Assembly: GCA_034505495.1 (NCBI GenBank)
Contig: JAPDQV010000001.1
Location: 1-64,000 of the forward strand
Source of the DNA: a candidate division KSB1 bacterium
Lineage (GTDB): Bacteria; Zhuqueibacterota; Zhuqueibacteria; Residuimicrobiales; Krinioviventaceae
Length of the DNA stretch: 64,000 nt
Direction: 5' to 3'
How positions within the stretch are numbered: the first letter of the stretch is position 1; every line of letters begins with the position of its first letter. The notes beneath the pieces were generated by a model. The model made no database searches and had not been told where the DNA came from. It saw only the letters and a program-made list of their open reading frames with translations. Shown here piece after piece: positions 18,916 to 27,462 of this stretch. The translations under genes were made by a program, and so were the position numbers.

Positions 18916-20058
18916 ATGGTCATCAAATCAGTAGCAATACGTGCATTCAAGTCGATTTTCGATTTGACGCTGGAAGTAAATCCCAAAATCAACGTCTTTA
19001 TCGGCGCGAATGAAAGCGGCAAGACCAATTTTCTCAAAGCCATCGAAGCCTTTCGGCCAGACATTCCATACGATTCAAGTCTGACGTGTCAATACTCCAA
19101 CAATTATTATATGGGCAAATGCCCTGAAATAACGCTCGAGTTTTCAGGCCTGACAAAAGAGAACCGTCACAAACTTGTTCACATTTCCGATGTCTTTAAG
19201 GACGTGGAAAGCTTTCAGATCCGCCGCGATGCACCCGAGATTTCAGATTATCACTTGATCATCGGCGATCAGGAGATCGAAAATGTTAATATGGTGCAGC
19301 TGCTCAAGGCGCTGCCCAAGATTATTTATTTCAGCAATATTCCCCTGCTGAAAAACAAGGTCGATTACGACAGCCTGATTTCCAACAGCTCGGCTTTCTT
19401 GACCGAAAAGAATCTGCTCAAGATCGGCGGCATAGAGGACTATGAGCTGCTTTTTGAGGACAGTACGCGCGGTCGGCGCGCCTGCGAAGAGGCAAGCCGT
19501 ATCATTACGGAGCAAATTCGCCGAGTATGGACGCAGGAAGACAGCATCGAAATCAAGCTGAACGTCAACGGCCGCGTTCTCTACATTGACTTTGCCGATG
19601 CGACCACCGTGCTCGATACGCCGGAATCGCGTAGCCTCGGCTTCCGCTGGTACCTTTCCTTTTATGTCAACTTTATCTCGCAGACCTTTGAGGGTCGTTC
19701 GAACGAGTATATTTTCCTTATCGACGAACCGGGCATTCATCTGCATCCGGCCGGACAGAAGGACCTCATCAAGGTTATCGAAGATCTGTCGCTCAAGAAT
19801 CAAATCTTTTACACGACTCACTCGCCTTTCCTAATCGACCGAGCCTATCCGGAACGCGTTTTCCTTGTCAGTAAGGACAAAACCGGCACCAAAATCGACA
19901 GTCGTTCTTATCGCGAAAATTGGCGGCCGCTGCGCAAACAGATCGGCCTGACGGTCAGCGACCTCTTTTTCTTTAGCGAAGACAGTCTGATCCTCGAAGT
20001 CCCAACGAAGAAAAAGTGGAATATTTTTAAACGATTCAGGGTGGACGGAGGCGAATGA
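18916..20058 (+). CDS. OLD/RecF-like AAA ATPase without nuclease domain
   Basis: Predicted ABC-type ATPase of the AAA_15/AAA_21 group. ATG 18916 (AGGA eight bases upstream) gives 380 residues. Walker A is GANESGKT at 30-37, a signature-like SRSLGFRW lies near 238-245, Walker B is YIFLIDEPGIHLHP (D270, E271) and the switch histidine is H302 in TTHSPFLID. OLD-family proteins usually continue into a TOPRIM nuclease; here the chain stops about 30 residues after the ATPase, at a place (SLILEVPT) that resembles the start of TOPRIM (usual ..VEGPTD). Its last codons overlap the next gene by four bases (ATGA), so the end looks natural. The function is unknown; a DNA-repair or defence role is possible. 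Confidence 0.82.
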   Translation: MVIKSVAIRAFKSIFDLTLEVNPKINVFIGANESGKTNFLKAIEAFRPDIPYDSSLTCQYSNNYYMGKCPEITLEFSGLTKENRHKLVHISDVFKDVESFQIRRDAPEISDYHLIIGDQEIENVNMVQLLKALPKIIYFSNIPLLKNKVDYDSLISNSSAFLTEKNLLKIGGIEDYELLFEDSTRGRRACEEASRIITEQIRRVWTQEDSIEIKLNVNGRVLYIDFADATTVLDTPESRSLGFRWYLSFYVNFISQTFEGRSNEYIFLIDEPGIHLHPAGQKDLIKVIEDLSLKNQIFYTTHSPFLIDRAYPERVFLVSKDKTGTKIDSRSYRENWRPLRKQIGLTVSDLFFFSEDSLILEVPTKKKWNIFKRFRVDGGE

Positions 20059-20981
20059 GCGGCTCATTATGTGATGTGCCCGGCCTCCGCGTCGGGCATT
20101 TTCATGATGGGAAGGCAAGGACCGGCTGCACTGTGGTTCTTCCGGACAAGCCGGCGGTCTGCGGGGTGGATGTGCGCGGCTCAGCACCCGGCAGCCGCGA
20201 AACCGATCTGCTGCAGCCGGTTCGGTTGGTGCAGACGGTCGACGCAGTTCTCCTGACCGGCGGCAGCGCTTTCGGCCTGGCCGCCGCCGACGGCGTGGTC
20301 CGGTTTCTGGCTGAACAGAAACGCGGCTTCGACACAGGAGTAGCCAAGGTGCCTATTGTTCCTGCAGCCGTCATTTTCGATCTCGCCGTAGGGGATGCCC
20401 AAGTCAGGCCCAATCCTTCCTTCGGTTACCAGGCCTGCCTGAATGCCGAAGCCTATTCTCAACAACAGGGGCTTGTAGGCGCCGGGTGCGGCGCCACGGT
20501 CGGCAAGCTTTTGGGCGTGGAACGCTCATCGCCCGGCGGATTGGGTATGGCATCCATGCGTTTGCCGGACGGTCTGGTCGTGGCCGCCTTGGCGGTCGTC
20601 AATGCCCTCGGTGAAGTGATCGACGAGAAAGGGACAATCCTGGCCGGCATTCGGGGTGAAGGCCGAGAATTCATTCCTTCATTAGAGGTGCTCGCCGCTT
20701 CCGGACCTTTGTCGTTTCGTCCGCACAATACGACTTTGGTCGTGGCAGCGACGAACGCGCGCCTTACGCGCGAAGAGGCCGTCAAAGTCGCCCAAATGGC
20801 TCAAGACGGAGTTGCACTGGCCGTGCGTCCCGCCCACACCATGCTCGACGGTGACATTGTTTTTGCTTTATCTGTAGGAGAAGCGGCGGCGGATGTCAGC
20901 CGAATCGGCGCCTTTGCGTGCCAAGTCGTCGCCCAAAGCATCCGAAACGCTGTTCTGGCTTCATTGAAACAGTCTTCCTAA
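20055..20981 (+). CDS. P1 family peptidase (DmpA/BapA-like, S58)
   Basis: Predicted self-cleaving N-terminal nucleophile aminopeptidase of 308 residues. Family hallmarks are the opening DVPGLRVGHF, GCTVVLP, LTGGSAFGLAAADGV, RPNPSFGYQA and the cleavage/nucleophile region SSPGGLGMAS, in which the serine after GLGMA is the likely nucleophile, followed by LVVAALAVVNALGEV. Members hydrolyse D- or beta-aminopeptides; the physiological substrate here is not known. It is translationally coupled to the ATPase upstream (ATGA overlap) and closed by a strong terminator. Cytoplasmic, no signal peptide. Confidence 0.9.
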   Translation: MSGSLCDVPGLRVGHFHDGKARTGCTVVLPDKPAVCGVDVRGSAPGSRETDLLQPVRLVQTVDAVLLTGGSAFGLAAADGVVRFLAEQKRGFDTGVAKVPIVPAAVIFDLAVGDAQVRPNPSFGYQACLNAEAYSQQQGLVGAGCGATVGKLLGVERSSPGGLGMASMRLPDGLVVAALAVVNALGEVIDEKGTILAGIRGEGREFIPSLEVLAASGPLSFRPHNTTLVVAATNARLTREEAVKVAQMAQDGVALAVRPAHTMLDGDIVFALSVGEAAADVSRIGAFACQVVAQSIRNAVLASLKQSS

Positions 20982-20990
20982 GTTCCGGAT

Positions 20991-21027
20991 AAAAAAAAGC
21001 CGCCTCGTTTTCGAGGCGGCTTTTTTG
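20991..21027. terminator. Bidirectional intrinsic terminator
   Basis: Nine-pair stem GCCGCCTCG/CGAGGCGGC with a TTTT loop, flanked by A8 on one side and T6 on the other. It lies between the converging peptidase and TonB receptor genes and can serve both. Confidence 0.95.
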
Positions 21028-21039
21028 TTTGAATAAATC

Positions 21040-24000
21040 TTAATTAAAGTTATATCGCAGGCTGACCATCAGGCGCCAAACATCGGCAAAAGTAGCAGTC
21101 TGTTCATAGGATTTTGAAATCAACTTTCCGTTGATGTTGCGCAGACGGTACTGCGCTTTGCCTTCCGCATCCGCCGGTCCGCCTTCTTTAGCACTGGGGA
21201 CGATCAAAGGTTGAGTCGTCACCAGACGTTTGCCGACGCCCCAATCCGAATTCAGCAAATTCGTGAAATTGAGAAAGTCGATACGCAGCTGCAGGGTGTT
21301 GCGTTTTTCAAAAAGACTTGCAAAAAGTTCCTGAGTAATGCTGAAATCAGCGCGCCATACCATCGGCAACAGCACGCCGTTGCGCTCGGCATATTTGCCG
21401 CGACGAGAACTCAGGTACTTGTCCTGCCGGATAAAGTTTTCCCACGCAATCTCTTGCTCTTGGGCAGTGAAAGTGACGCCCTTATCCGTGTAGGTCTGGA
21501 AATTCATTTCCGAGCGATCGCGCGGAATGTAAATCAGGTCGTTGGCTGTGCCGCCGTCTCCATTCAGATCGCCGCTAAAGACATAGCTGGCGGTACCCTG
21601 ATTGTAGCCGTCCAGAACCAGGGAGAAAGTGGTCGCGCCAAAGTCGAAATACTCGGCGCGGTAGGACACGGCGCCGATAACCCGGTGACCCGGCGAAGTC
21701 GAAGCATAGGCTACACCAGGCTTGTTCGGATTGCCGGAATGCGGATTGTTGTTCCAGGAACCGAAAGCGATGGAACCGGGATCGACCGTATTCTTGGAAA
21801 CACCATACGAATAGGCAACTTTGGCGAACAAACCGTTATTGAACGGCCGCTCCAACGAAGCCGTAAAGTCCCAATAGTAACCGACATTCTGGTTCTTGAG
21901 AACGATGGCGTTATCCACTTCTGCATTGATCTTGTTGCTGCCGGTCCAACGCGGACGATCGTCAGCTCCCTTGAACTTTGTGTCCGGATCCTTCAAGTTG
22001 GCATTGATGTAATAGATGCCGTTGACGTCGCGGCTGTAAATGATCTCGGCGGTACCGATAAAACCGAACGGCAGGCGCTGGTCGACGGCGATGTTGCTGC
22101 GCCAGACCTGCGGGAACTTGAAATTAGGATCGGTGAGCGCCAACTCGTAGCTCTTGGCCGGTTCTCCGGTTACCTCTTTCGGCTTGTACCAATTAGGATC
22201 CGGGTTGAACGGCCGGAGGTTGGTATTATCCAAACGTTCGAAACCGGTCAGCACACCGGTGTTGCCGATCTGGTTGGAGATCCAGACGTAAGCAGGTCGA
22301 CCGGTAAAAATACCCGTGCCGCCGCGCAGCTGCGTGGAACGGTCGCCGGTCACGTCATAGTTGAAGCCTAAACGCGGCGAGAACAGCGGATTGGGATCGG
22401 GCAGCTTTTCCGTTTTGTACTGTACAGGATTGCCGTCTTCGTCTTTAAAAGTCAGAGCATTGGCCTTGTAATTCTTGTAGCCCGTATCGCCGAAGAACGG
22501 CACGTCCAACCGTAAGCCGGCAGTGATCTGCAGCTTTTTGTTGATCTGCCACTCGTCCTGGGCATAGACGCCGGCGTAAATAACTTTCAAGGGTTGGATC
22601 GGCTTAACTTGGCCGGGGATGTTCGACCAGCGGACTTGGAAGCGCCGCAAGGTCACCGGCGACTCCGTACGGTTCGGGTTCTGCAGGTAGCCGCGCGCAT
22701 CGGTGTAGAAATCATCGAGCGAATTGTAAACATAGACGCTCTGTGAGCCGGGGAAGAACACATTCTCGGACTCGTAGCGCTCAAAGCTGGCGCCGAAAGT
22801 CAAGCTGTGCTTGCGCAGGTAGACCATAAAATTGTTCTGGACCTGGAAGCTTCCGTAACGCAGCTCGTTGTTCGGCGTAAACGGCTCAAACCCGAAAGAG
22901 GTGTAAACCGAACCGCCTTCCAAAATGTCGACGAACGGGAAGAAAGCGCCTCGCGATTTACGGCTTTCATCATGGTGCGAATAGCCGATGATCAGGTTAT
23001 TGGCCATGTTCTTGCCGACCATCGCATTCCATTCGCCCACCAGCGAGCGAATGTTTTCCATGATGATATAGTTCGAATTCTGGAAATTGAGGCCCGTCGT
23101 ATTGCTGCGGCGATTGCCGAAACCCAAAGAAGACGAGTTGGACAGCAACACATCGGTTTCGGAATCGAGATGATTGTAACGCAGGCTTAATTTGTTACGG
23201 TCGTTCAAGTTGTAGTCCAATTTGGCCAAGAAACGCATCGACGGGGTGTTGTGGTCGTAGCCCTGATAGGGACCGGTTTCGTAGCCGAAATTGGTGCGCA
23301 AAAATTCTCTTAGCTGATCAAGATCAGAGGCTTTTACGCGCGTAATGTTGCCGCCGACCGCCTGGGTTCCATCGTTGGCAACAAACGTGGTTCCCGGTTG
23401 AGTGAGCTTGTCGCCTTCATAGTTGACAAAAAAGAAAAGTTTGTTACGGATGATGGGACCGCTTAAACGAACACCGAGTCGGTTGTATTTAAACGTACCC
23501 GGATCAAAGTCGACTTCCTTGGCTTTGGTGCCGACCCAATTCTGGTTTCGCGTCTGCGTATAAATCGAACCGGAAAACTCGTTGGTGCCGCTCTTTGTGA
23601 CGGTATTGACATTGGCTCCGACGAAATTGCCTTGGCGAACGTCATAGGGCGAAATGTTGACCTGCAATTGCTCAATAGCTTCCAACGCGATCGGCGCAAC
23701 GCCGGTACGGTCGCCAGGCTGCCCGGCCAAGCCGAACGAGTTGTTGAAATATGAGCCGTCGACCGTCACGTTGTTCAGACGGTTGTCCTGACCGGCAAAG
23801 GAAAAGCCGAATCCGGCCGGATTATACTGCGGCGTAAGGCGGAGAAAATCCTCAATGCGGCCGGTGATCGTCGGGAGGGTGGTAATGACCTGACGATCAA
23901 TGGTCGTTGCCGCGCCGGTGCGCGAGGCGCTCAAAATGGCGTTGCGTTCTGCTGTGACTTCCAACTCCTGCACCTGCAGAGCCTCTTCCACCAGCTTGAA

Positions 24001-24324
24001 TTCCATGCGCAGGGTTTGACCCAAGGTAATGTAGACATTTTCCTGCTTTTGCGGGCGGTAGCCGATATAGCTGACCGTTACCGTGTAGGGACCGCCGACG
24101 CGCATGCCGGGGATGTTGAAATGACCATCGGCACGGGTGGCAGCGCCGAAAACGGTTCCGCTCGGCACATGCAGCGCCACAACGTTTGCGCCGGGCAAGG
24201 GCTCGCCCTTGGTGTCCGTCACCACACCACTCATCGAGCCGGTGGTTACGCCCTGCGCAAACACCAGCGCCGGCAAAAGCGCCGCGCAGATGATCACGAC
24301 AGCCAGTCTTTGCAGTTTGCTCAT
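21040..24324 (-). CDS. Oar-like TonB-dependent receptor with carboxypeptidase-regulatory-like N-domain
   Basis: Outer-membrane barrel of 1094 residues. A signal peptide (about 1-23, ending VFAQG) is followed by a carboxypeptidase regulatory-like domain (about 24-110: VTDTKGEPLPGANVVAL, VSYIGYRPQ), a plug (about 120-250) and a large barrel ending in the aromatic-rich LMVSLRYNFN. This architecture matches Oar-type receptors of Myxococcota and the FCB group. I found no clear TonB box. The 166 bases upstream hold no recognisable operator. No transporter or protease partner lies alongside, so the substrate is unknown. It shares a terminator with the P1 peptidase. Confidence 0.92.
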   Translation of the reverse strand: MSKLQRLAVVIICAALLPALVFAQGVTTGSMSGVVTDTKGEPLPGANVVALHVPSGTVFGAATRADGHFNIPGMRVGGPYTVTVSYIGYRPQKQENVYITLGQTLRMEFKLVEEALQVQELEVTAERNAILSASRTGAATTIDRQVITTLPTITGRIEDFLRLTPQYNPAGFGFSFAGQDNRLNNVTVDGSYFNNSFGLAGQPGDRTGVAPIALEAIEQLQVNISPYDVRQGNFVGANVNTVTKSGTNEFSGSIYTQTRNQNWVGTKAKEVDFDPGTFKYNRLGVRLSGPIIRNKLFFFVNYEGDKLTQPGTTFVANDGTQAVGGNITRVKASDLDQLREFLRTNFGYETGPYQGYDHNTPSMRFLAKLDYNLNDRNKLSLRYNHLDSETDVLLSNSSSLGFGNRRSNTTGLNFQNSNYIIMENIRSLVGEWNAMVGKNMANNLIIGYSHHDESRKSRGAFFPFVDILEGGSVYTSFGFEPFTPNNELRYGSFQVQNNFMVYLRKHSLTFGASFERYESENVFFPGSQSVYVYNSLDDFYTDARGYLQNPNRTESPVTLRRFQVRWSNIPGQVKPIQPLKVIYAGVYAQDEWQINKKLQITAGLRLDVPFFGDTGYKNYKANALTFKDEDGNPVQYKTEKLPDPNPLFSPRLGFNYDVTGDRSTQLRGGTGIFTGRPAYVWISNQIGNTGVLTGFERLDNTNLRPFNPDPNWYKPKEVTGEPAKSYELALTDPNFKFPQVWRSNIAVDQRLPFGFIGTAEIIYSRDVNGIYYINANLKDPDTKFKGADDRPRWTGSNKINAEVDNAIVLKNQNVGYYWDFTASLERPFNNGLFAKVAYSYGVSKNTVDPGSIAFGSWNNNPHSGNPNKPGVAYASTSPGHRVIGAVSYRAEYFDFGATTFSLVLDGYNQGTASYVFSGDLNGDGGTANDLIYIPRDRSEMNFQTYTDKGVTFTAQEQEIAWENFIRQDKYLSSRRGKYAERNGVLLPMVWRADFSITQELFASLFEKRNTLQLRIDFLNFTNLLNSDWGVGKRLVTTQPLIVPSAKEGGPADAEGKAQYRLRNINGKLISKSYEQTATFADVWRLMVSLRYNFN

Positions 24325-24490
24325 AAACTTCCTCCATTTTTAGTTATGGGTTGTTTAGGGTTATTCCCTCTCTTAACAACTCGATTAAATTGAGCTTCGA
24401 CAACGTGCAGCATGTTTGAATCAATCGTTGCCGATTAAAAAGTAGACATCCCATGTTAATCGATCATAAACTTTTTGAATTTTTCTTATC

Positions 24491-25204
24491 TTATGCAATA
24501 CTCTCAATAAAGGTCGACGACTTGACCGCTTCCTGCAAAAAATAACGGCTTTGTTCACCTTCGTTAAACAGCAAATCCAGACCGGATAAATCGGGAATAA
24601 AGTTGCCGTATAATTGGTGGTATCGAGGCGCTTCATAGACCAACGGCCAAACCCGGAAACCGCACTTTTCGATCTCATCCGATCGGATCAGGTCGACTTT
24701 ACTTTGCTCCACGAGATACTCATCACAGCCGGTCTCCTGCAGCCAGGCGATAACTCTTTGCGTACGATCTTTTACAATCGGCAAGGCGGAGGCATCGACT
24801 ATCGGTCGACTAATTGCCATATTCCGGCATAAAAATAAAAAAGACTCTTTACAGAGTCTGTTTAAAAATTGTTGCGGTTGTTGTAAAAGTTCGTTTACCT
24901 CATCGGCAAGATAAAAGTAATAAGGAGAATTTTGATAATTGACCTCCAGCGTACGACAATGGTGCACAACATCGCCTTTGAGCAGCACTTTTTCGATGGG
25001 CATACCCTCTCCGCCGATGACTGCGGCCGTTAGCCATCGGGCTCCTTCCGCCGTCTTTATGCGCGCCCGATTTATTGTAGAATGCCTGCTGAACATAAAC
25101 GTATCCGCCCATACGACGAAATCCGCTGCAGCAGTCTTTGCCAATGTAATGATATCGGCAAAATAGACAGGTTGTATTACGGCCAATTTCAAGGCAGCCG
25201 TCAA
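24491..25204 (-). CDS. WbqC-like family protein
   Basis: A 237-residue member of the WbqC-like family (PF08889), often found in O-antigen and surface-sugar loci; the biochemical activity is not established. Features shared with the family are the opening VIQPVYF, ADFVVWADTFMF, NRARIKTAEGARWLTAAV, a central YQNSPYY, and the C-terminal YHQLYGNFIPDLSGLDLLFNEG. The best start is TTG at 25204, overlapping the tex stop by four bases (TTGA), which implies coupled translation. It is not next to sugar genes here, so co-transcription with tex is unexplained. Confidence 0.8.
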   Translation of the reverse strand: MTAALKLAVIQPVYFADIITLAKTAAADFVVWADTFMFSRHSTINRARIKTAEGARWLTAAVIGGEGMPIEKVLLKGDVVHHCRTLEVNYQNSPYYFYLADEVNELLQQPQQFLNRLCKESFLFLCRNMAISRPIVDASALPIVKDRTQRVIAWLQETGCDEYLVEQSKVDLIRSDEIEKCGFRVWPLVYEAPRYHQLYGNFIPDLSGLDLLFNEGEQSRYFLQEAVKSSTFIESIA

Positions 25205-27366
25205 TCCAATACCATGCTCAGGCCGATGCGGCCTCTTTCTTTATCGATGCTGATGACCTTGACCTCCACCACATCGCCGACCGAAACTACATCGAGCGGG
25301 TTTCTCACATACTTTTTGGCCATGCGGCTGAGATGCACCAAACCGTCCTGCTTGACGCCGATATCGACAAAAGCACCAAAGTCGACGACGTTTCGTACCG
25401 TGCCCTTGAGAACCAGGCCCTCATAGAGATCGTCGATGCTCAAGACGTCGCTGCGCAGGACGACCGGCGGCATCTCATCGCGGGGGTCACGGTTCGGCTT
25501 TTCAAGGCTTTCGATGATATCCTTCATGGTCTCTTCGCCGCAGCCGCAAATTCGCGCCAATTCGGAGATTGATCGACCGTCCTGCTTGATTCGCTCCCGC
25601 ACCAGCGATCCCTTTTGCCGTACCTCTTCCGGCTTCAGTTTTAGCTCTTCCAGCAGTTTTGCCGCCGCCTGATAAGACTCCGGATGAACCGCAGTGGAAT
25701 CAAAAAAATTGTCGCTTTCGCGCACGCGCAAAAAGCCGGCAGCCTGAACAAAGGTATTTTCTCCCAGCCCTTTGACCTGTTTAAGCTCTTCGCGCGAGCG
25801 GAAAAGACCTTTCTCTTCACGGTACTTGACAATATTCTCGGCTATGCGCGAATTGATTCCTGAAACATATTTCAGCAGCGAAGCGGAGGCAGTGTTCAAA
25901 TCCACGCCGACTTGATTGACGGCAGACTCGACGACATGATCGAGCGCTTCAGAAAGCCAAGTCTGGTTGACGTCATGCTGATACAAACCGACGCCGATGG
26001 ATTTGGGGTCAATCTTGACCAGTTCGGAGAGGGGATCAAGAAGTCGGCGCGCAATGGAAATGTTGCCGCGCATCGATGCGTCCAAATCGGGGAATTCCTT
26101 TTTTGCAACCGGCGACGCCGAATAGACCGAAGCTCCCGCTTCATTGACGATCGTATAACTCAGCTTTCGGTCGCTTTCGGCGATGATCTCTGCTGCCAGC
26201 TTTTCCGTCTCGCGGCTTGCCGTGCCGTTGCCGATGGCAATCACGTCGGCTCCGTGACGCTCGATCAGTCCGCGCACAATCTCTTTCGCTTCAGCCCAAT
26301 GATTTTGCGGAGCATGAGGATAAATGGTCGCGCCTTCGAGATATTTGCCGGTTTCATCGATCACGGCAACTTTGCAGCCGGTGCGGTAGCCCGGATCGAT
26401 ACCCAATATCCTATGACCCTTTAACGGCGGCGTCATCAGCAAAGCCCGCAGATTTCGGGCAAAGACCTCGATGGCGTGTTTATCGGCCGCTTCTGTCAGC
26501 AGCGCGCGCATTTCCCGCTCGATGGATGGGGCGATAAGCCGCCGATAGGCATCTGCAACGGCCGAGCGCAGCTCATCGGCAAATAGGCTTTTTTCGTTTG
26601 CAGGATAAGCCGCCTCCACGGCTTGAATCATTTCGGCTTCCGGCGTTTCTACGGCCACGCGTAAAAAGTTTTCCCTTTCGCCGCGGTTAATGGCCAAAAC
26701 GCGGTAGGCCGGAATGGTTTTCAACGATTCGGAAAAATTTTTGTATACCTCATATTCGCCGACATTCTGCGGATCTCGGGCTTCGGCTGTCAGCACCCCT
26801 TTTTGCTGCGTCAGTTCGCGGATCGTTCGCCGAACCGCCGCATCTTCGGAAATCAGCTCTGCAACGATGTCGCGGGCGCCCGCCAACGCCTCTTCGACGC
26901 TTAAATCCCCCTTTTCCTCACTAAGAAAAGGCGCAACGATTTCGTCCATTGAACCCGCCACGATTTCCTGTCGGAGGATCATTTCCGCCAAAGGCTCCAA
27001 ACCCTTCTCTTTGGCAATCGTGGCGCGGGTTCGACGTTTCGGTTTATAAGGCAAATAAAGATCTTCGACATCTTGAAGCTTTAGGGCGGCATTGATCTGC
27101 GCCTCCAATTCAGGCGTCAATTTCCCTTGTTCGGCAATCGATTTGATCACCGCCTGCTTGCGTTCTTCCAAATGCCGTAAATAGCGGATCCTCTCCTCAA
27201 TGGCGCGAATCTGCTCCTCATCTAAACTGCCGGTAACTTCTTTACGGTAACGGGCGATGAATGGAACCGTATTCTCCTGATCGAGGAGTTCTACCGTGTT
27301 CTGCACTTGCTTCCAGCGAAGGTTCAATTCCTCCGCGATCAGAGTATACATTTGCTGCTCGTCCAT
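25201..27366 (-). CDS. tex: Tex family RNA-binding transcription accessory protein
   Basis: S1-domain nucleic-acid-binding protein of the Tex/YhgF family, linked to transcription fidelity and stress tolerance. The start is ATG 27366 with GGAGG just upstream, giving 721 residues; a longer open frame to 27429 has no such site. Domains in order: helical Tex N-domain (LYLPYKPKRRTRATIAKEKGL), YqgF/RNase H-like fold (ILGIDPGYRTGCKVAVID), helix-hairpin-helix (VSGINSRIAENIVKYREE, VKGLGENTF), and S1 (LVLKGTVRNVVDFGAFVDIG, DGLVHLS). Full length. Confidence 0.96.
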   Translation of the reverse strand: MDEQQMYTLIAEELNLRWKQVQNTVELLDQENTVPFIARYRKEVTGSLDEEQIRAIEERIRYLRHLEERKQAVIKSIAEQGKLTPELEAQINAALKLQDVEDLYLPYKPKRRTRATIAKEKGLEPLAEMILRQEIVAGSMDEIVAPFLSEEKGDLSVEEALAGARDIVAELISEDAAVRRTIRELTQQKGVLTAEARDPQNVGEYEVYKNFSESLKTIPAYRVLAINRGERENFLRVAVETPEAEMIQAVEAAYPANEKSLFADELRSAVADAYRRLIAPSIEREMRALLTEAADKHAIEVFARNLRALLMTPPLKGHRILGIDPGYRTGCKVAVIDETGKYLEGATIYPHAPQNHWAEAKEIVRGLIERHGADVIAIGNGTASRETEKLAAEIIAESDRKLSYTIVNEAGASVYSASPVAKKEFPDLDASMRGNISIARRLLDPLSELVKIDPKSIGVGLYQHDVNQTWLSEALDHVVESAVNQVGVDLNTASASLLKYVSGINSRIAENIVKYREEKGLFRSREELKQVKGLGENTFVQAAGFLRVRESDNFFDSTAVHPESYQAAAKLLEELKLKPEEVRQKGSLVRERIKQDGRSISELARICGCGEETMKDIIESLEKPNRDPRDEMPPVVLRSDVLSIDDLYEGLVLKGTVRNVVDFGAFVDIGVKQDGLVHLSRMAKKYVRNPLDVVSVGDVVEVKVISIDKERGRIGLSMVLD

Positions 27367-27462
27367 CACTCCTCCGTTTGACAGCCGAAAAAGGCGTGCA
27401 AATATAACTGAGCAGCCGTTGAAAAGCAAGTTTTTTCAAGATATGAAAAAAGAAGAGAGAGT

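Noticed and set aside
19990-20058. Possible frameshift that removed the TOPRIM domain of the OLD-like ATPase
   Set aside because: The next gene starts by ATGA overlap and no TOPRIM-like sequence exists in another frame downstream, so the end looks natural.
21211-22371. Plus-strand open frame of 386 codons
   Set aside because: Antisense to the TonB-dependent receptor barrel, with no recognisable domains.
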